From positions 62,001 to 126,000 of the forward strand of contig JASJFT010000008.1 of the NCBI GenBank assembly GCA_030770425.1: a stretch of DNA of 64,000 bases, read 5' to 3'. Origin of the DNA: Darksidea phi. Taxonomy: Eukaryota > Ascomycota > Dothideomycetes > Pleosporales > Lentitheciaceae. Position numbers and translations under genes: made by a program. Below the pieces are notes generated by a model. The model saw nothing but the letters and a program-made list of their open reading frames with translations, was not told the DNA's origin and searched no databases. Numbering within the stretch: position 1 is the first letter of the stretch; every line of letters starts with the position of its first letter. This document shows positions 11,433-22,188 of the stretch, one piece after another.

Positions 11433-14012
11433 GTGCCGCGCCGTGGGTCCCCATAATGAGTGGCCTTCCGCGCCTAAATCGCTTCGCATTTGAGTTCGCG
11501 AATTCGATACTAGCGCCTAGCGATAGATAGTTCGCATACTTGTTGGCGTTAGGGTCGGGGGTTTGCGGCAATCCATATAGCTCAGAAGCAAGAATACTCT
11601 ATCTTCATAGACGGCTCAGAATAATCCTACGATTTGATTAAAGTACTCCATAAAGTTGCATATCCGTCCAGACACTTTCCAATAGTTTGCCAGGTCTAGT
11701 GAACTATAATAATAGAAAGCCATAATCAGAGTCGGTCGGTCTTTCCCACTAGAAGCAGCATCGAGAGCGCTCGAGAAAGCTCGTTGAAACGTGTTCGAAA
11801 CCTACGGCATACTCCATGAGGAAGTAGTCTCCATGTTATTGGGAATCGTCCACATCGACTAACCCAATAATTATCTGTGCGTGCTTGCATCATCACTCCT
11901 CAGGGAAAATCGATGAGGAAAGCGTCGCGCACCAGCTCTGCACAGATATCCATTGCCCTCACTTCGTTCGCCGAGGTTGGATATCCTGATTTATGGATTG
12001 AAGAGCAGGAACAGTTTCCTTCGAGTCTGGAGCACATGCGGATAGTACTTGAGAGCGATGTTTCTCGAGCGGTCTTTAGATATGGATTTGTGGATTCTTG
12101 ACACCTTTGCTGAAGCATAAGTCCTTCGGTGACGTTGAGGTTGGGTGTCCTTATCTTGTACGTTTTTACCATATGCCTCGACCATAGCTCAGTCTTACTT
12201 ATCCAGGACACACCGAAGCTTCCTTGGTTTGCCTCGCGTATGGGATCTCATGCACAAACGTCGATGCTTCTCCCATAAGAGTAGGTTCTGCGGATCTGCT
12301 TGATCTCGCCACACACTATACTTGCTGGGACTCGTGCCCGATCTCTAGAGGTACTTTGTGGATGCAAGGTCTCTGGTTATCTAAGCGGTTGGTTTGATGG
12401 TGTATATGCCTAGTCTGTCTGGAAAGGGACTATAAGCAACACTGGATATCCGATCAGTCTTATGGTTAGTCGTGGCTGCTACTTGGCATCTCAATACAGC
12501 ACCGGGGGGTGGGTTGCGCCCTGGAACTATGGTATCTAGACACGCTTCATAGGCGTTAGTCGAGAAGTTGGTCAGACAACCATCTATTGGTATTTCTCTT
12601 ATCATGGCTTAGGTATCACACTGTTTCTCACTCTCACGTGCTTGAGGAACACTGAAAGTCCAAGTAGTGGATTCGTACATGCATCTTCAACGTCCACTCA
12701 AACCAGGACTGCCTTTGCCCTCGCTTGCCGAGCTGCCCGGATAGCCCTCCTCTGCTCCGCCTTCCTCTCCCCTTGGCCAGTGTCTTCTCCATGTGGAGGG
12801 AGGTGAGCGTCTTACTGCCTTACCCATATGTTGCATACCTTCTTGTTGAGCTTCCGGCAGGAAGAGCGCACTCTCTACCGCTCACCCGACAAGCTAAATA
12901 CTGGCTCTTAATTATTTTAGGCGGTGTCAGACCCTTCTGATACCGTCAGTAGACTAGTCCATGCTGACGATTGGGCGCACTAGGTGCTACAAGAAGGCTC
13001 TCACGGTAATACCTACATTCCTCCAAACTACAGTCCTCTCCTTGTCATACCCCGTTTATCAACCACGTGTGGACAAGTCGTTGGCGGTGTCCGTAGGAAT
13101 TGTCGGGTCGCCGCCGCCTAGGAGGTAGGGCTAAAGATTGGGGTACGAAGTCTGTAAAGCCGATCCAGAGGGGCGTTGGTGCAAAACAGCAGCGCCTCTA
13201 GTATAAAGTATTAAGTACTGCCACCCCTCTGGATCAGCTTTGCCGACTTCGTACCCGCCCTTAAGAGCCAATCTCCCTAGGATTCGGTTGGAATTTAGTG
13301 TTCGTAAGCTGGTCGAAACTGGCCTCCTAGGGCTTAGAGGGCGGGCATAATATGAATTGTTGGAGCAAGGCGGAATCAAGATTTGGCTTGTTGTTTTTGC
13401 TGTCCTCGTTGACCTTGTCGTTGAAGAGCTCGATAGGAATGTCGACCTTCTTCTGAGACTGGAGGGCCCACAGGGTGCAACTTGGACATGGTGCTTATGA
13501 TCCGAGCATATGATTCAAACATACTATACCATGCCATGATAGTTATGGTACGCGATACGTAGGCTAAACCGGAGGCCTTGCTGCTTCATCGATCGCGTCT
13601 GCATGTGCTACTTATATGATCCTTCATATGATAAGCTTTATTTCCCCTGATGGTTTCTCTCTAGAGCGCGTGGATTCGGCGCGGGCGATGCTTAGCGGGA
13701 GCGAAGTACGGTGCATGACACAAATTAGGATACACTCTACCATATAACCTAGCAAGTAAATATAGACTTTATCCCCACCGTATAGGTTTGATGCGAGAAG
13801 GGCTGGATCGAAGCACGTGAAAAGGCTGGTAGATTCAAAGCCTGAGTGAAGGAGTTGGTCACGGAGGCGGTTGCTGGGGTACGGTGCGCTGACTAAGGGA
13901 ACCAACGCGCACGAGCCCCGGTCATAAAGTTAGACAAACATTGGGGCAACTGCGACCTGTGTTTCGCAACCGACACCATCGCTGCACATCAACATCCACG
14001 CACAGCGCAAAG
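11433..14012. other. gene-poor stretch with decayed sequence
   Basis: About 2.6 kb with no intact gene. It contains an inverted repeat at 13141-13255 (listed separately) and a short minus-strand coding-like fragment at about 13389-13471 (LWALQSQKKVDIPIELFNDK) without any gene around it. Minus-strand frames around 11880-12420 are repeatedly interrupted by stops and may be an old gene or transposon relic; I cannot assign them. Confidence 0.5.
13141..13255. repeat. imperfect inverted repeat, ~34-bp arms around a ~47-bp loop
   Basis: The left arm begins GGGTACGAAGTCTGTAAAGC (13141 on) and the right arm ends GCCGACTTCGTACCC (to 13255). They pair over about 34 bp with about four mismatches, mostly transitions. 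The loop contains a TATAAAGTATTAAGTACT stretch. Flanking sequence (CAATCT, CCTAGG) partly continues the symmetry with an indel. This fits a MITE-like or foldback-element remnant; no target-site duplication was identified. Confidence 0.65.
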
Positions 14013-17000
14013 ATGTCGAAACGTGCATCCGCATTCAAGCAGGGTCAGCCTGACAACCCATACGATGAGCGACCGGAGGATGCTGCCGACACGCCGCGTA
14101 AAGCGACGGCCGCGCAGCTGGCAGGGCGCAAGTAAGTCTTCGTCGCCCAACTTTGTCGCGGCTTCATTGTCGCAACAAACTCCCAGGACCCCATTGTCAT
14201 TCCAGCATGCTAACCTTTTCACCTAGGCTCAAGGCCGCGCGAGGAATACGTCGACCCATGGGTACGACGCCCGTAAGTGTTCCCGATTCCAGTCTCTCCG
14301 CTCCCAGTCTCTCCCAAGAGCCAGCTCCAAGTCTCGCTCAAGCGCCCGCTCCAAGCGCCTCTCAAGACCCCGCTCTAAGCCTTCCGAATGGATCTGGCCC
14401 TGGCATTGTGTATAACTACGATCCAAATCTGCTTGCCCGACTCAGTGAGCAAGCCACGACACAAGTCCAGGCGCAAGCCGCGACGCAAGTCCAGGAGCCC
14501 ACTCCAAGTCTCGCCCAAGCGCCCGCTCCAAGCCCCTCTCAAGCGCCCGCTCCAAGCACCCCTCAAGACCCCGCTCCAAGCCTTCCGAATGGATCTGGCC
14601 CTGGCGTCGTGTATAACTACGATCCAAATCTGCTTGCCCGGCTCCTCAGTGAGCAAGCCACGACACAAGCCCAGACACAGGCCCCGGCGCAAGCCCAAGA
14701 GCAGGCCGCGACGCCAGTCCAAGATCAGGGTCCGACGCAAGCCTATGGGCCAGCTCCGACTCAAGTCTATGAGCAGGCATCGACGCAAGTCTACAGCCAA
14801 GCACCAATTCAAGTCTACGGTCAGGATTCGACGCATATGTACGGCCAAGCACCGGCTCAAGCGTACGGCCAAGATCCGACACAAGTCTACAGTGAGGCAC
14901 CGACACAAGTCTACAGCCAGGCACCGGCTCAAGCGTACGGCCAAGATCCGACACAAGTCTACAGCCAGGCACCGGCTCAAGCCTACAGTCAAGATCCGAC
15001 GCAAGTCTGCAACAAAGAGCCGACACAAATCTACAACCAAGATCCTATGCAAGTCTGCAGCCAGAATCCGACACAAGTCTACAACCAAGCATCAGCTCAA
15101 GTCTACGTACAACCTTCGACTCAAGTCTCCTACGAGCAAGGTTCTTCGCAAGGCTATGACCAAGTCATGACTTACGGGCAGAGTGGGCCGCAAAGCTACG
15201 ATCAAAGCTACGGACAGAGCGGGCCGCAAGGCTATGACCAAGGCTACGACCAAAGTTATGGACAGAGCGCCACAAAAGTATACGGGAATGGCCATGAGCA
15301 AAGCGCAACACAGGTAAAACGGCGTCGAGCAAGGCACACGGACTCGCTTGACCGAGCGCAGGACATGTCAGGCAGGATCTCGCGCAAGTGGCGCCGTATT
15401 AGTCTACCGATGCTTTACTCGGAAATGCGGCGCCATTGTGACCGGACTGCCCGACAGGAATGGTTAGTACGGACGTGTGCTAACGTGTCCCAGCAGGCAA
15501 AATTCCCATCTGCCAACCTTGGCATGCCGCCGTCGTCTGGCTTCAGCTTCGGCGCTAACAACAATAACAATACCCCCAATTCAACTCCTTTCGGCAACCT
15601 CTTGCAGTCGCAACAGGTGAGTCAAGATGGCAGCGGATTCGGCAATGGAACCAATAGTTTCCCGCCGACGCAGCCATCTGCACAGAACAATTCCTTTTCC
15701 ACCTCATCATTCCCCTCCTTTGGCGGCAACGGCACGAACACGGGATTCAACCCACAGCCTCCCACGGCGGCTGGCTTCAACTTCACCGCTGGCACAAGCA
15801 ACCCCTTCGTCGCATCTGCGCCAACGCCTACCCCAGCTATGAATGGCCTTGGAGGCGGAGGCTTTAGTGGCTCGATCTTCAATACGCCATCCTCGCAGCC
15901 ACAAGCACTCCCTAATCCCTTCCCTGGTTTCTCGCAAAGCAATGCCTCCACTCCGGCGGCACCCGGCGGTCTCTTCAACACAAGTAGCGTACCCCAGAGC
16001 AATGTCTTTGGCAGTCTTGGATCCGGAGCCCAGAACAATGCGACGGCATCGCCACCACCTACCACAACTACCTCGAGTATCGACTCGCACTTGGCACCTA
16101 CAGCACCAGCTGTAAGCGAGAGCCCTTCAACCCAGCCTTCTGTTTTCGGGAATGTCGCGACTGCTACGCCTAACGACCCCTCCACCTCCGCCACGCCGAG
16201 TACTCTTTTCGGCTCCCTGCAGACAAAGCCCACAATTTTCGGTAGCGTTCCGACATCTACACCTAACAACGTCGCAACCTCAAGTGCGCCCGCAAGTACA
16301 CCTATTTTCAGTTCCGGCTTCGGTGCCAGCGCGCCGGCGGCTTTTGCGTGGAATAAGGGGACGACTACACAGGCCGAGTCATCGACTACTCCCGCCACAT
16401 CAGGCGGCTTCAATTTCTTGGGCGCGAGCACAAAAGGTCCGACAAAAGACAACCCTGCAGCCGGCAACCCGTTCACAGGATTATTCGGCACGAGCTCGTC
16501 CACCACAAAGCCCGCCACAACTGCTTCTCCGAGTTGGAGCTTTGGTACAAGTCCACAGCTAGAGTCTGTGAGTACCTCGACAGCAGCTAGCAACCCGCTC
16601 AAAACGAATTCTCCTGGTGAGCAAGAGACAACAAATACACCGGCGAGTAAGCCCTTTCAAAGCAGTCTGTTCAGTGCCGCCACATCTACTTCTCCATTCA
16701 ATAACGCTGCTACGCCAGCATCGAAGAGTACACAGGAGCAGACCACGTTTTCCTTTGGAACTTCAAATGCAACCCCCAAAGAACCAGAAACCACAGCAAT
16801 TGAGTCAAATAATGCAGCAATCAAAAGTCCATTCGGCGAGCCCAAGGGCAAGTCTATTAGTACCTCACAAGTACCCACTGAAAAGGGTATCTTTTTGCAG
16901 AATGCCGAGCCTAGACCTTCGCTCTTTTCGCCAAACACCTTGACAGCCCAGAAAACGGAATCATCCAAGGCGCAGTCAGCTTCTCCCCTCAGCAAGCAAT

Positions 17001-18769
17001 CGGTGACAGAAAGCGCAAAGACCGACGCTGCTCCGAAGCATGCCTTCACCTTCTCGCCGCAGACACCGTCATCAACAGCTATGAGCGATGCTACTAAGGA
17101 TGCAGCATCACCAAAGCCCAACCCATCGAGTCTGTTCAACATGAGCGATGCTACCAAGGATGCAGCAGCACCAAAGCCCAACCCATCGAGTCTGTTCAAC
17201 ATGAGCAATGCTACCAAGGATGCGGCAGCACCAAAGCCCAACCCATCGAGTCTGTTCAACATGAGCAATGCTACCAAGGATGCAGCAGCACCAAAGCCGA
17301 ACCCATCGAGTCTGTTCAACATGAGCGATGCTACCAAGGATGCAGCAGCACCAAAGCCCGACTCATCGAATATGTTCAACAGGTCCGCGTCCCCGGCGAA
17401 GGAGCCGGCACCGCTTTCACCAGCCTCGGCCATGCCCACTTTGACCGGGGCAGCAGCGCCGCCTTCGCACGACGCAGAAACACCCAAGATTCCTAAGATG
17501 CGCGTCGCTCAGAATTGGTCTGCTTCAACGGGTGTGAGCAAAGACCTTGCTGAACTCTCTAAACAGCTTGCATTCGTGAACAACAGTTATCGTACAAAGC
17601 TTGCGAGCCTCCCTTTGACAGCAGATTGGTCTTCACTGTCGCGTTGGCATCTAAAGGAGACGACTGAAATCATGAAGCAAATCACTGTCATCAAGAAGCA
17701 AACCGCAGCCGCTAAGGGTATCACTGGGAATGAATCCAGTCTTTCCGTAAAACGCAAGGCTGACGAAGATGCGAGTCGCGGCACACGTGAGGGATCTCCG
17801 ACGAAGAGACAGCGAGGAGGTGATGCTCCTAGTACCCCAACCCCGAAATCATCCTCTCCGCTGAGCACAACGCCGAAAGCTAGCCCACCTGCTTCACAAA
17901 CTGCCAATCTATTTGGTAGCGCAATCAATAAAGCCTCTACGCTCAGCTCTGCAAGCTCTGAGGAGAAGTCAGCCCCATCAAAGACATCCGGATTCCAGTC
18001 ACCCTTTGGTAACAGCAATACTGCTGATAGCTCTAAGAGCCTTTTTGAATCCCCGTTCCAGGTCCCAAAGTCTCATGCGGCCAGCTCCAAGTCGGGTTTC
18101 CAAATCCCTAGCTTTGGTACTAGCTCCACTGGTGGTAGTGGCGGCACGACTGACTTCATGGCTCAATTCGGAAGCAAGTCTAAGACGGCTGAGCAGCTGC
18201 GCGCGGAACGCAAGGCCAAGGCCAAGGACGCCGATTATGATTCCGATGACGAGACCGAAGAGGAATGGTCAGCCCGTTGGGACAAGGAGGAGGCTGAGCG
18301 TGTGGCCAAAGAGAAAGAAAAGCTGAAAGAAACAGCTACACCCACATTGAAGGTTACTGCTCCGACGAAGGCAACGAGTGATGCCACTTCGACATCCAAC
18401 CTCTTCAAATCAGTTAGCGGAACTTCATCTCCAGCATTGTTTGGTTCTAGAAACGGTAGCCCGGCACCTTCGGATGGAGGAGGCAATTCCGTGTTCGACA
18501 CGCCGGGAGCGACCACTCCAATCCAAAACAATATCTTTGGCCACTTGTCCTCGGCCCCATCTTCTAACAATCAAGACGATGAAGACGAAGAAGACGATGA
18601 AAACGATCAAGAAGAAGAGGATCAGTCTGAGTCCCAGTTATCAAACAAGCGCAAATATGATCAATCCGAATCAGAGTCGGAAGAGACGCTTGAGGAGATC
18701 ATGAGGCACAAAAAACAGGATACAACCAAAAAGCCAGCTCTCATTGATCGCATTACAAAGGATGTGTGA
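14013..18769 (+). CDS. Nup2/Nup50-like FG nucleoporin with large low-complexity insert
   Basis: Nuclear-basket nucleoporin that helps importin-alpha/beta and Ran recycle cargo. Exon 1 is 14013-14131; a 95-bp intron precedes exon 2 at 14227. The N-terminus (MSKRAS...NPYDE...RKATAAQLAGRKLKAARGIRRP) follows the Nup50/Nup2 importin-alpha-binding pattern. FG/GFxF repeats fill the middle (many FGN, FGS, LFGS, GFNF), with a 20-residue repeat five times at 17081-17380. The C-terminal part carries KTAEQLRAERKAKAKDADYD, EEWSARWDKEEAERVAKEKE, an acidic tail and a basic stretch; no RanBP1 domain is visible. Read straight through it encodes 1553 aa. A perfect GTAAGT donor at 14273 and an acceptor at 15496 bound an insert divisible by three; 15314-15496 is a further possible in-frame intron. 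True length is therefore 1145-1553 aa. Confidence 0.85.
14382..14680 (+). repeat. direct duplication of ~100 bp with 201-bp period inside the nucleoporin gene
   Basis: The stretch encoding LPNGSGPGIVYNYDPNLLAR starts near 14381 and recurs from 14582 with only a few base changes. It is separated and followed by PAPS/SQAPAPS-type repeats, suggesting a recent local duplication. Confidence 0.8.
14730..15313 (+). repeat. degenerate PTQVYxQ/APAQAYxQ repeats grading into SYGQS-type sequence
   Basis: Units of 8-9 codons built on CARGTCTACAGYCARGCAC encode QVYSQAP/QAYGQDP about twenty times. They are followed by Gly-Tyr-Gln-Ser runs (SYGQSGPQGYDQ). Composition resembles prion-like or FET-type low-complexity domains and differs from the FG repeats downstream. 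Confidence 0.85.
17081..17380 (+). repeat. five tandem 60-bp units in the nucleoporin gene
   Basis: Five head-to-tail units start at 17081, 17141, 17201, 17261 and 17321, each coding MSxATKDAAxPKPxPSSLFN-like sequence. The middle copies are nearly identical at the DNA level and the last is diverged, as expected for replication slippage or unequal exchange. The unit supplies a Lys/Pro spacer ending in LFN rather than an FG. Confidence 0.95.
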
Positions 18770-19135
18770 TGGTAGAGATGGCTGGCAACGTGATCGGTGC
18801 GCTTGTGGGAAGCTTGGGTGAATTGATGACGCACGCATGTACAGTGTTAGCAGAAACCTTCACAGCAAGCTTTACCTCTGATAACTTTTTTGTAAATATT
18901 ATCTTGGAGAGGGTTACGCAATGCGCAGCTTATAATAGGGTTGTTAATTTAGTTGACTAGTGCACACGCTTATGCTCTAGCACTGTAGTTTCGGCAGAGA
19001 ATCCAATATGGTTACTACGAACTTATTATGTATACTGTATCTTATGGTAAACTACCATCTGTATCTGCGGGGTAACGAACGTCGTTATGTCTGTACCAAA
19101 TTTTTTTTTTTTTTGCGGGGGGGGTGGAAGTACTC
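18770..19135. other. short intergenic, 3' flanks of converging genes
   Basis: Holds the 3' flank of the nucleoporin gene and an homopolymeric T run (about 19101-19114) followed by a G run. No gene seen. Confidence 0.6.
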
Positions 19136-19584
19136 CTAATAGCACGCCCAAGAGCTGGCCTTGTCGTCAAAGTTGACATCCGTCAGATTGACCGGACCCG
19201 GCCCCAGAACATTCGAGTTATTCTTCTCGATCCACACATTTTCGCCCTTGCAGTCCTGATCCCTAGTCGTACATTAGCACACTCCTTATCCCATCATATG
19301 GCAGTTCCTCACGCATAGAGGTAGCACCCATTAGCTAAGCCAGAGGCTACAAAGGCCCAAGAGACGTTCTTGAGCAGCGGCTCTGCGAGATCGTGGCCTT
19401 GATGCTGTTAGCGTGACAGCTCGACTGGAGGGCGGAAGTTTCGATCAAGCGTACAAACCCAGCGATCAGTTACTCCGCCTCCTTGGATGCCTTGGCCATT
19501 CTTCTCGGTTGAAATGATGAAGAAGACGCTACCGTGGGCGGCGGCGGCGAGGAGCGCTACGGTGGTTGCGAGCACGAACTTCAT
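19136..19584 (-). pseudogene. small secreted Cys protein gene with a nonsense codon
   Basis: Two exons (19584-19313, 19262-19136) separated by a 50-bp intron. The predicted product would be about 130 residues: a signal peptide (MKFVLATTVALLAAAAHG), then a mature part with four Cys, in contexts DRWVC, NGCYLY, DQDCKG and SSWACY. The reading frame is broken by TAA at 19408-19410, between ...PPVELSR and QHQGHDLAEPLL, while sequence on both sides still reads as one protein in the same frame. The stop fits a C-to-T change at CpA. An alternative with an intron replacing most of exon 1 (donor inside the signal-peptide end, acceptor before CCGCTGCTCAAG) would avoid the stop but lose the first Cys. Effector-like in size and composition, but no family is recognised. 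Confidence 0.6.
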
Positions 19585-20527
19585 TTTGAACGAGTGTTTG
19601 ATTGATCTTGTCTATTTAGGAGAAAGAAGTATTAAGAGGTGAGGGTGTGAGAGCTACGATAATGCGCTTCACGATCCCTCTTATACACCGTACACTACGG
19701 CGGGCCCGCTGGCATGTCTCGAACACAGAGCCAATATCTTCCCACAGTCCAAAGAAGTGCGTTACATTCTACCCAGTAATCTTTCTTTCCTGGGAACGGC
19801 TTATTATATTGGCAAGTCACGTCCAATTAACCCTCACTGTCAGATTGGTTACCAGAACGCTTATTTTGGCCGGCGCATTCGCCTATTGGGGCGCAAATAG
19901 TTATGGCCCCTTCGTATAGACCCATGATCAGCCGTCACACTGAGTGAGTCTTCGGTCGCACGTGCTCAATATCAGCATTTAGCATTGCCACACGCGTCAT
20001 ATCCTGGCCGCCCAGTCGAAGAGAATATTGGATTGTGTACAACTACAGATCCTGGGCCATCATACGATCATGGGCACGCTAAATAAAGACTTACCCTCTC
20101 GGCCCCATAGCAAGGTTTCATTAAACTGGTCTGTAACGTTGCGCATCAAAGAGCCTAATCTAGCAATCTTGCCATCAGCCGCCAAAGTGATGGAATGGGT
20201 AAGCACGGAGGTAGTTGTGGAGAGTTGAGGTGCCAAGCCGCCTATGACGTATTGGGCGAGTGAATGCAATATTTGCACAGCCACGACTCTATCGTGCCTC
20301 AACCACACGACGCATCCGCCGTTTGTCCTATCATCACAGACTCTGGTAGCTATCACGCTACGGGTGATGCACTCAAACGGAACGTAGCACAAGCTTCAGC
20401 CAAAATTCATTAGCCTTTAAGCGCACGTCGACTCGCACTCACCTCCATCCATCTACTAATCCACGTTCCCGGTTTTGCAACAGCAAGCCTACCATCAACT
20501 CTGATCTAAGAATAATCTAACGTCAGC
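19585..20527. other. intergenic, 0.9 kb
   Basis: Between the secreted-protein relic and the SPRY gene. Short open frames only; nothing assignable. Confidence 0.55.
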
Positions 20528-21664
20528 ATGTTCAAGAAGTTCAAAGACAAGCTCAAGGGCGACGATCATCACTCAGGCGGCCAGCAAGGCCAACCTACTC
20601 AGCAGTCAAACTTCCACCCGAGCAATCCATACTACACCCCAGCGCCACCGCAGCAACACAGTATCGACCCCGCGCAAAGGTACGAGCCTCCCCCAGGTCC
20701 ACCGCCAGGCTACGGATCTTCAAATTCAGGCTACGCACCACCGCCAGGCCCGCCGCGGTCACAATTCCCACAGCAGCCGCCTCCGAGCTGGGATCCGCCA
20801 CCCTACCATGATTGGACTGTGATACCAGATACTGCGATGTTGCCGCCACCGCCATCAATTGGATATGATAGCTCACCGACAGCGAATTCTACTATGCAAG
20901 AGGGTGAGCGGGCGTTCGCGTGGACAAAAGCGAATCCTCTGTGGCCGCCGCAGAATTTGACGCCTCAGACGCATGCTGCTATACAGAACGGGCAACTCGC
21001 CTTACTAAAAGCGCCTTCATACATTGGAGATCTACTGCCGCAGCACCAGGCTGGTCATTGGAAGTGCAGGACTCATGCGAAATGCCAAGACTCCTGTCTC
21101 CTGACGAACCTGCCGATGTACTCTGTCTTCTGGGACTCGCCCCTCAACACTCATCGATCAAAGGCAATATACTTTGAGCTGAAGATTCTGAACATCGGTC
21201 GTGGGGGGTTTTCGCTTTCTGAAGCTGATGCTGGAATTGCTGTTGGATTCGTCGCACCACCATATCCCACCTTCCGCCTCCCTGGTTGGCAACGCGGGAG
21301 TCTAGCTATCCACGGCGATGACGGCCGAAAATATGTGAATGACACATGGGGTGGTGTCGATTTTACGACGGCATTTCAGCCTGACGAGACAGTCGGTATC
21401 GGCATGACCTTCTCGCCGCCGAAGAACCCTCCCTCATACGAGCAGTCACAGCAGGGAAGGATTCTAGACATTGATGTATTCTTCACACGGAACGGACGAA
21501 GGGAGAAAGGTTGGGATGGCAATGATGAGCTGGATGAGAGGAGCGAGGGTGGAACAACGGGTATCAGAGGAGAGTGCGATCTATTCCCCGCGGTTGGCGT
21601 CTTCGGTGGTGTCGATTTTGAAGTCTTCTTTCACCCTTCACAGTGGCTTTATAAGCCTTTCTAG
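20528..21664 (+). CDS. SPRY-domain protein with Pro-rich N-terminus (378 aa)
   Basis: Single exon. The start (MFKKFKDKLKGDDHH) is a short basic amphipathic helix, perhaps membrane-associating. Residues ~15-110 are Pro/Gln/Gly/Tyr-rich (PPPGPPPGYGSSNSGYAPPP) and disordered. Residues ~190-375 form a B30.2/SPRY-like domain: YFELKILNIGRGGFSLSEAD, AGIAVGFVAPPYPTFRLPGW, GSLAIHGDDGRKYVND and TVGIGMTFSPP are the expected strands. Fungal SPRY proteins such as Ssh4/Ear1 recruit Rsp5 for membrane-protein ubiquitination, but those carry a transmembrane segment, which is missing here; no clear PPxY with that role is claimed beyond PPPYHDW near residue 95. The SPRY fold call is good; the partner and process are not known. 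Confidence 0.85.
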   Translation: MFKKFKDKLKGDDHHSGGQQGQPTQQSNFHPSNPYYTPAPPQQHSIDPAQRYEPPPGPPPGYGSSNSGYAPPPGPPRSQFPQQPPPSWDPPPYHDWTVIPDTAMLPPPPSIGYDSSPTANSTMQEGERAFAWTKANPLWPPQNLTPQTHAAIQNGQLALLKAPSYIGDLLPQHQAGHWKCRTHAKCQDSCLLTNLPMYSVFWDSPLNTHRSKAIYFELKILNIGRGGFSLSEADAGIAVGFVAPPYPTFRLPGWQRGSLAIHGDDGRKYVNDTWGGVDFTTAFQPDETVGIGMTFSPPKNPPSYEQSQQGRILDIDVFFTRNGRREKGWDGNDELDERSEGGTTGIRGECDLFPAVGVFGGVDFEVFFHPSQWLYKPF

Positions 21665-22188
21665 CCTGCTATGATACAAACCACCTCGGCATTTTCACTC
21701 CAGTGCTTTAGCTTGGGGTATTCACTGCGAAGCCGTATCATGAGAACTCGCGGTCCTATTATCGAGTCTCAAGTTCCGCGCCATTTACAGGGTCCTATCA
21801 ATGCGAAGCAGCCGTAGAGATGGTACACTGAAGAGTAGTGGCGCGGCTTCATGGCGCTTATGCTGAAAGGCATAATTGCGACTCAGAAGAAGTGAGCTAT
21901 TCCTATCGTCGGTGTTCGTGGTCTTTGTAGGGCTAATAGCTTTCAGCTGGGGTTAACTCGTCTGCGGCACACTTACTGCAATACCCCACCGCGTGTCAAC
22001 CATTTAAACCTAAAAGAAATGTTCGCTTATATTCATGTTTCACTTCATTCAGTGCTGTATTCTGTGTAATGCTTGGGGCTAGGGAGGCCGGGTCTCTGAT
22101 TGGCCGAACTATGACATAGCGTCTGCTCTTTTCTCCACCGCAAACGAACCATCCTTTGGCTTCTCATCATCAACATCCAACTCACGCT
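21665..22188. other. intergenic, 0.5 kb
   Basis: 3' flank of the SPRY gene and promoter of the kinase gene. Nothing else recognised. Confidence 0.6.

Noticed and set aside
17081..17380. CRISPR-like array
   Set aside because: The units are contiguous coding repeats without unique spacers, in a eukaryotic gene.
14375..17487. Long antisense open frames opposite the nucleoporin gene
   Set aside because: They mirror the repetitive sense codons (Val/Leu/Ala-rich artefacts) and have no domain or start context.
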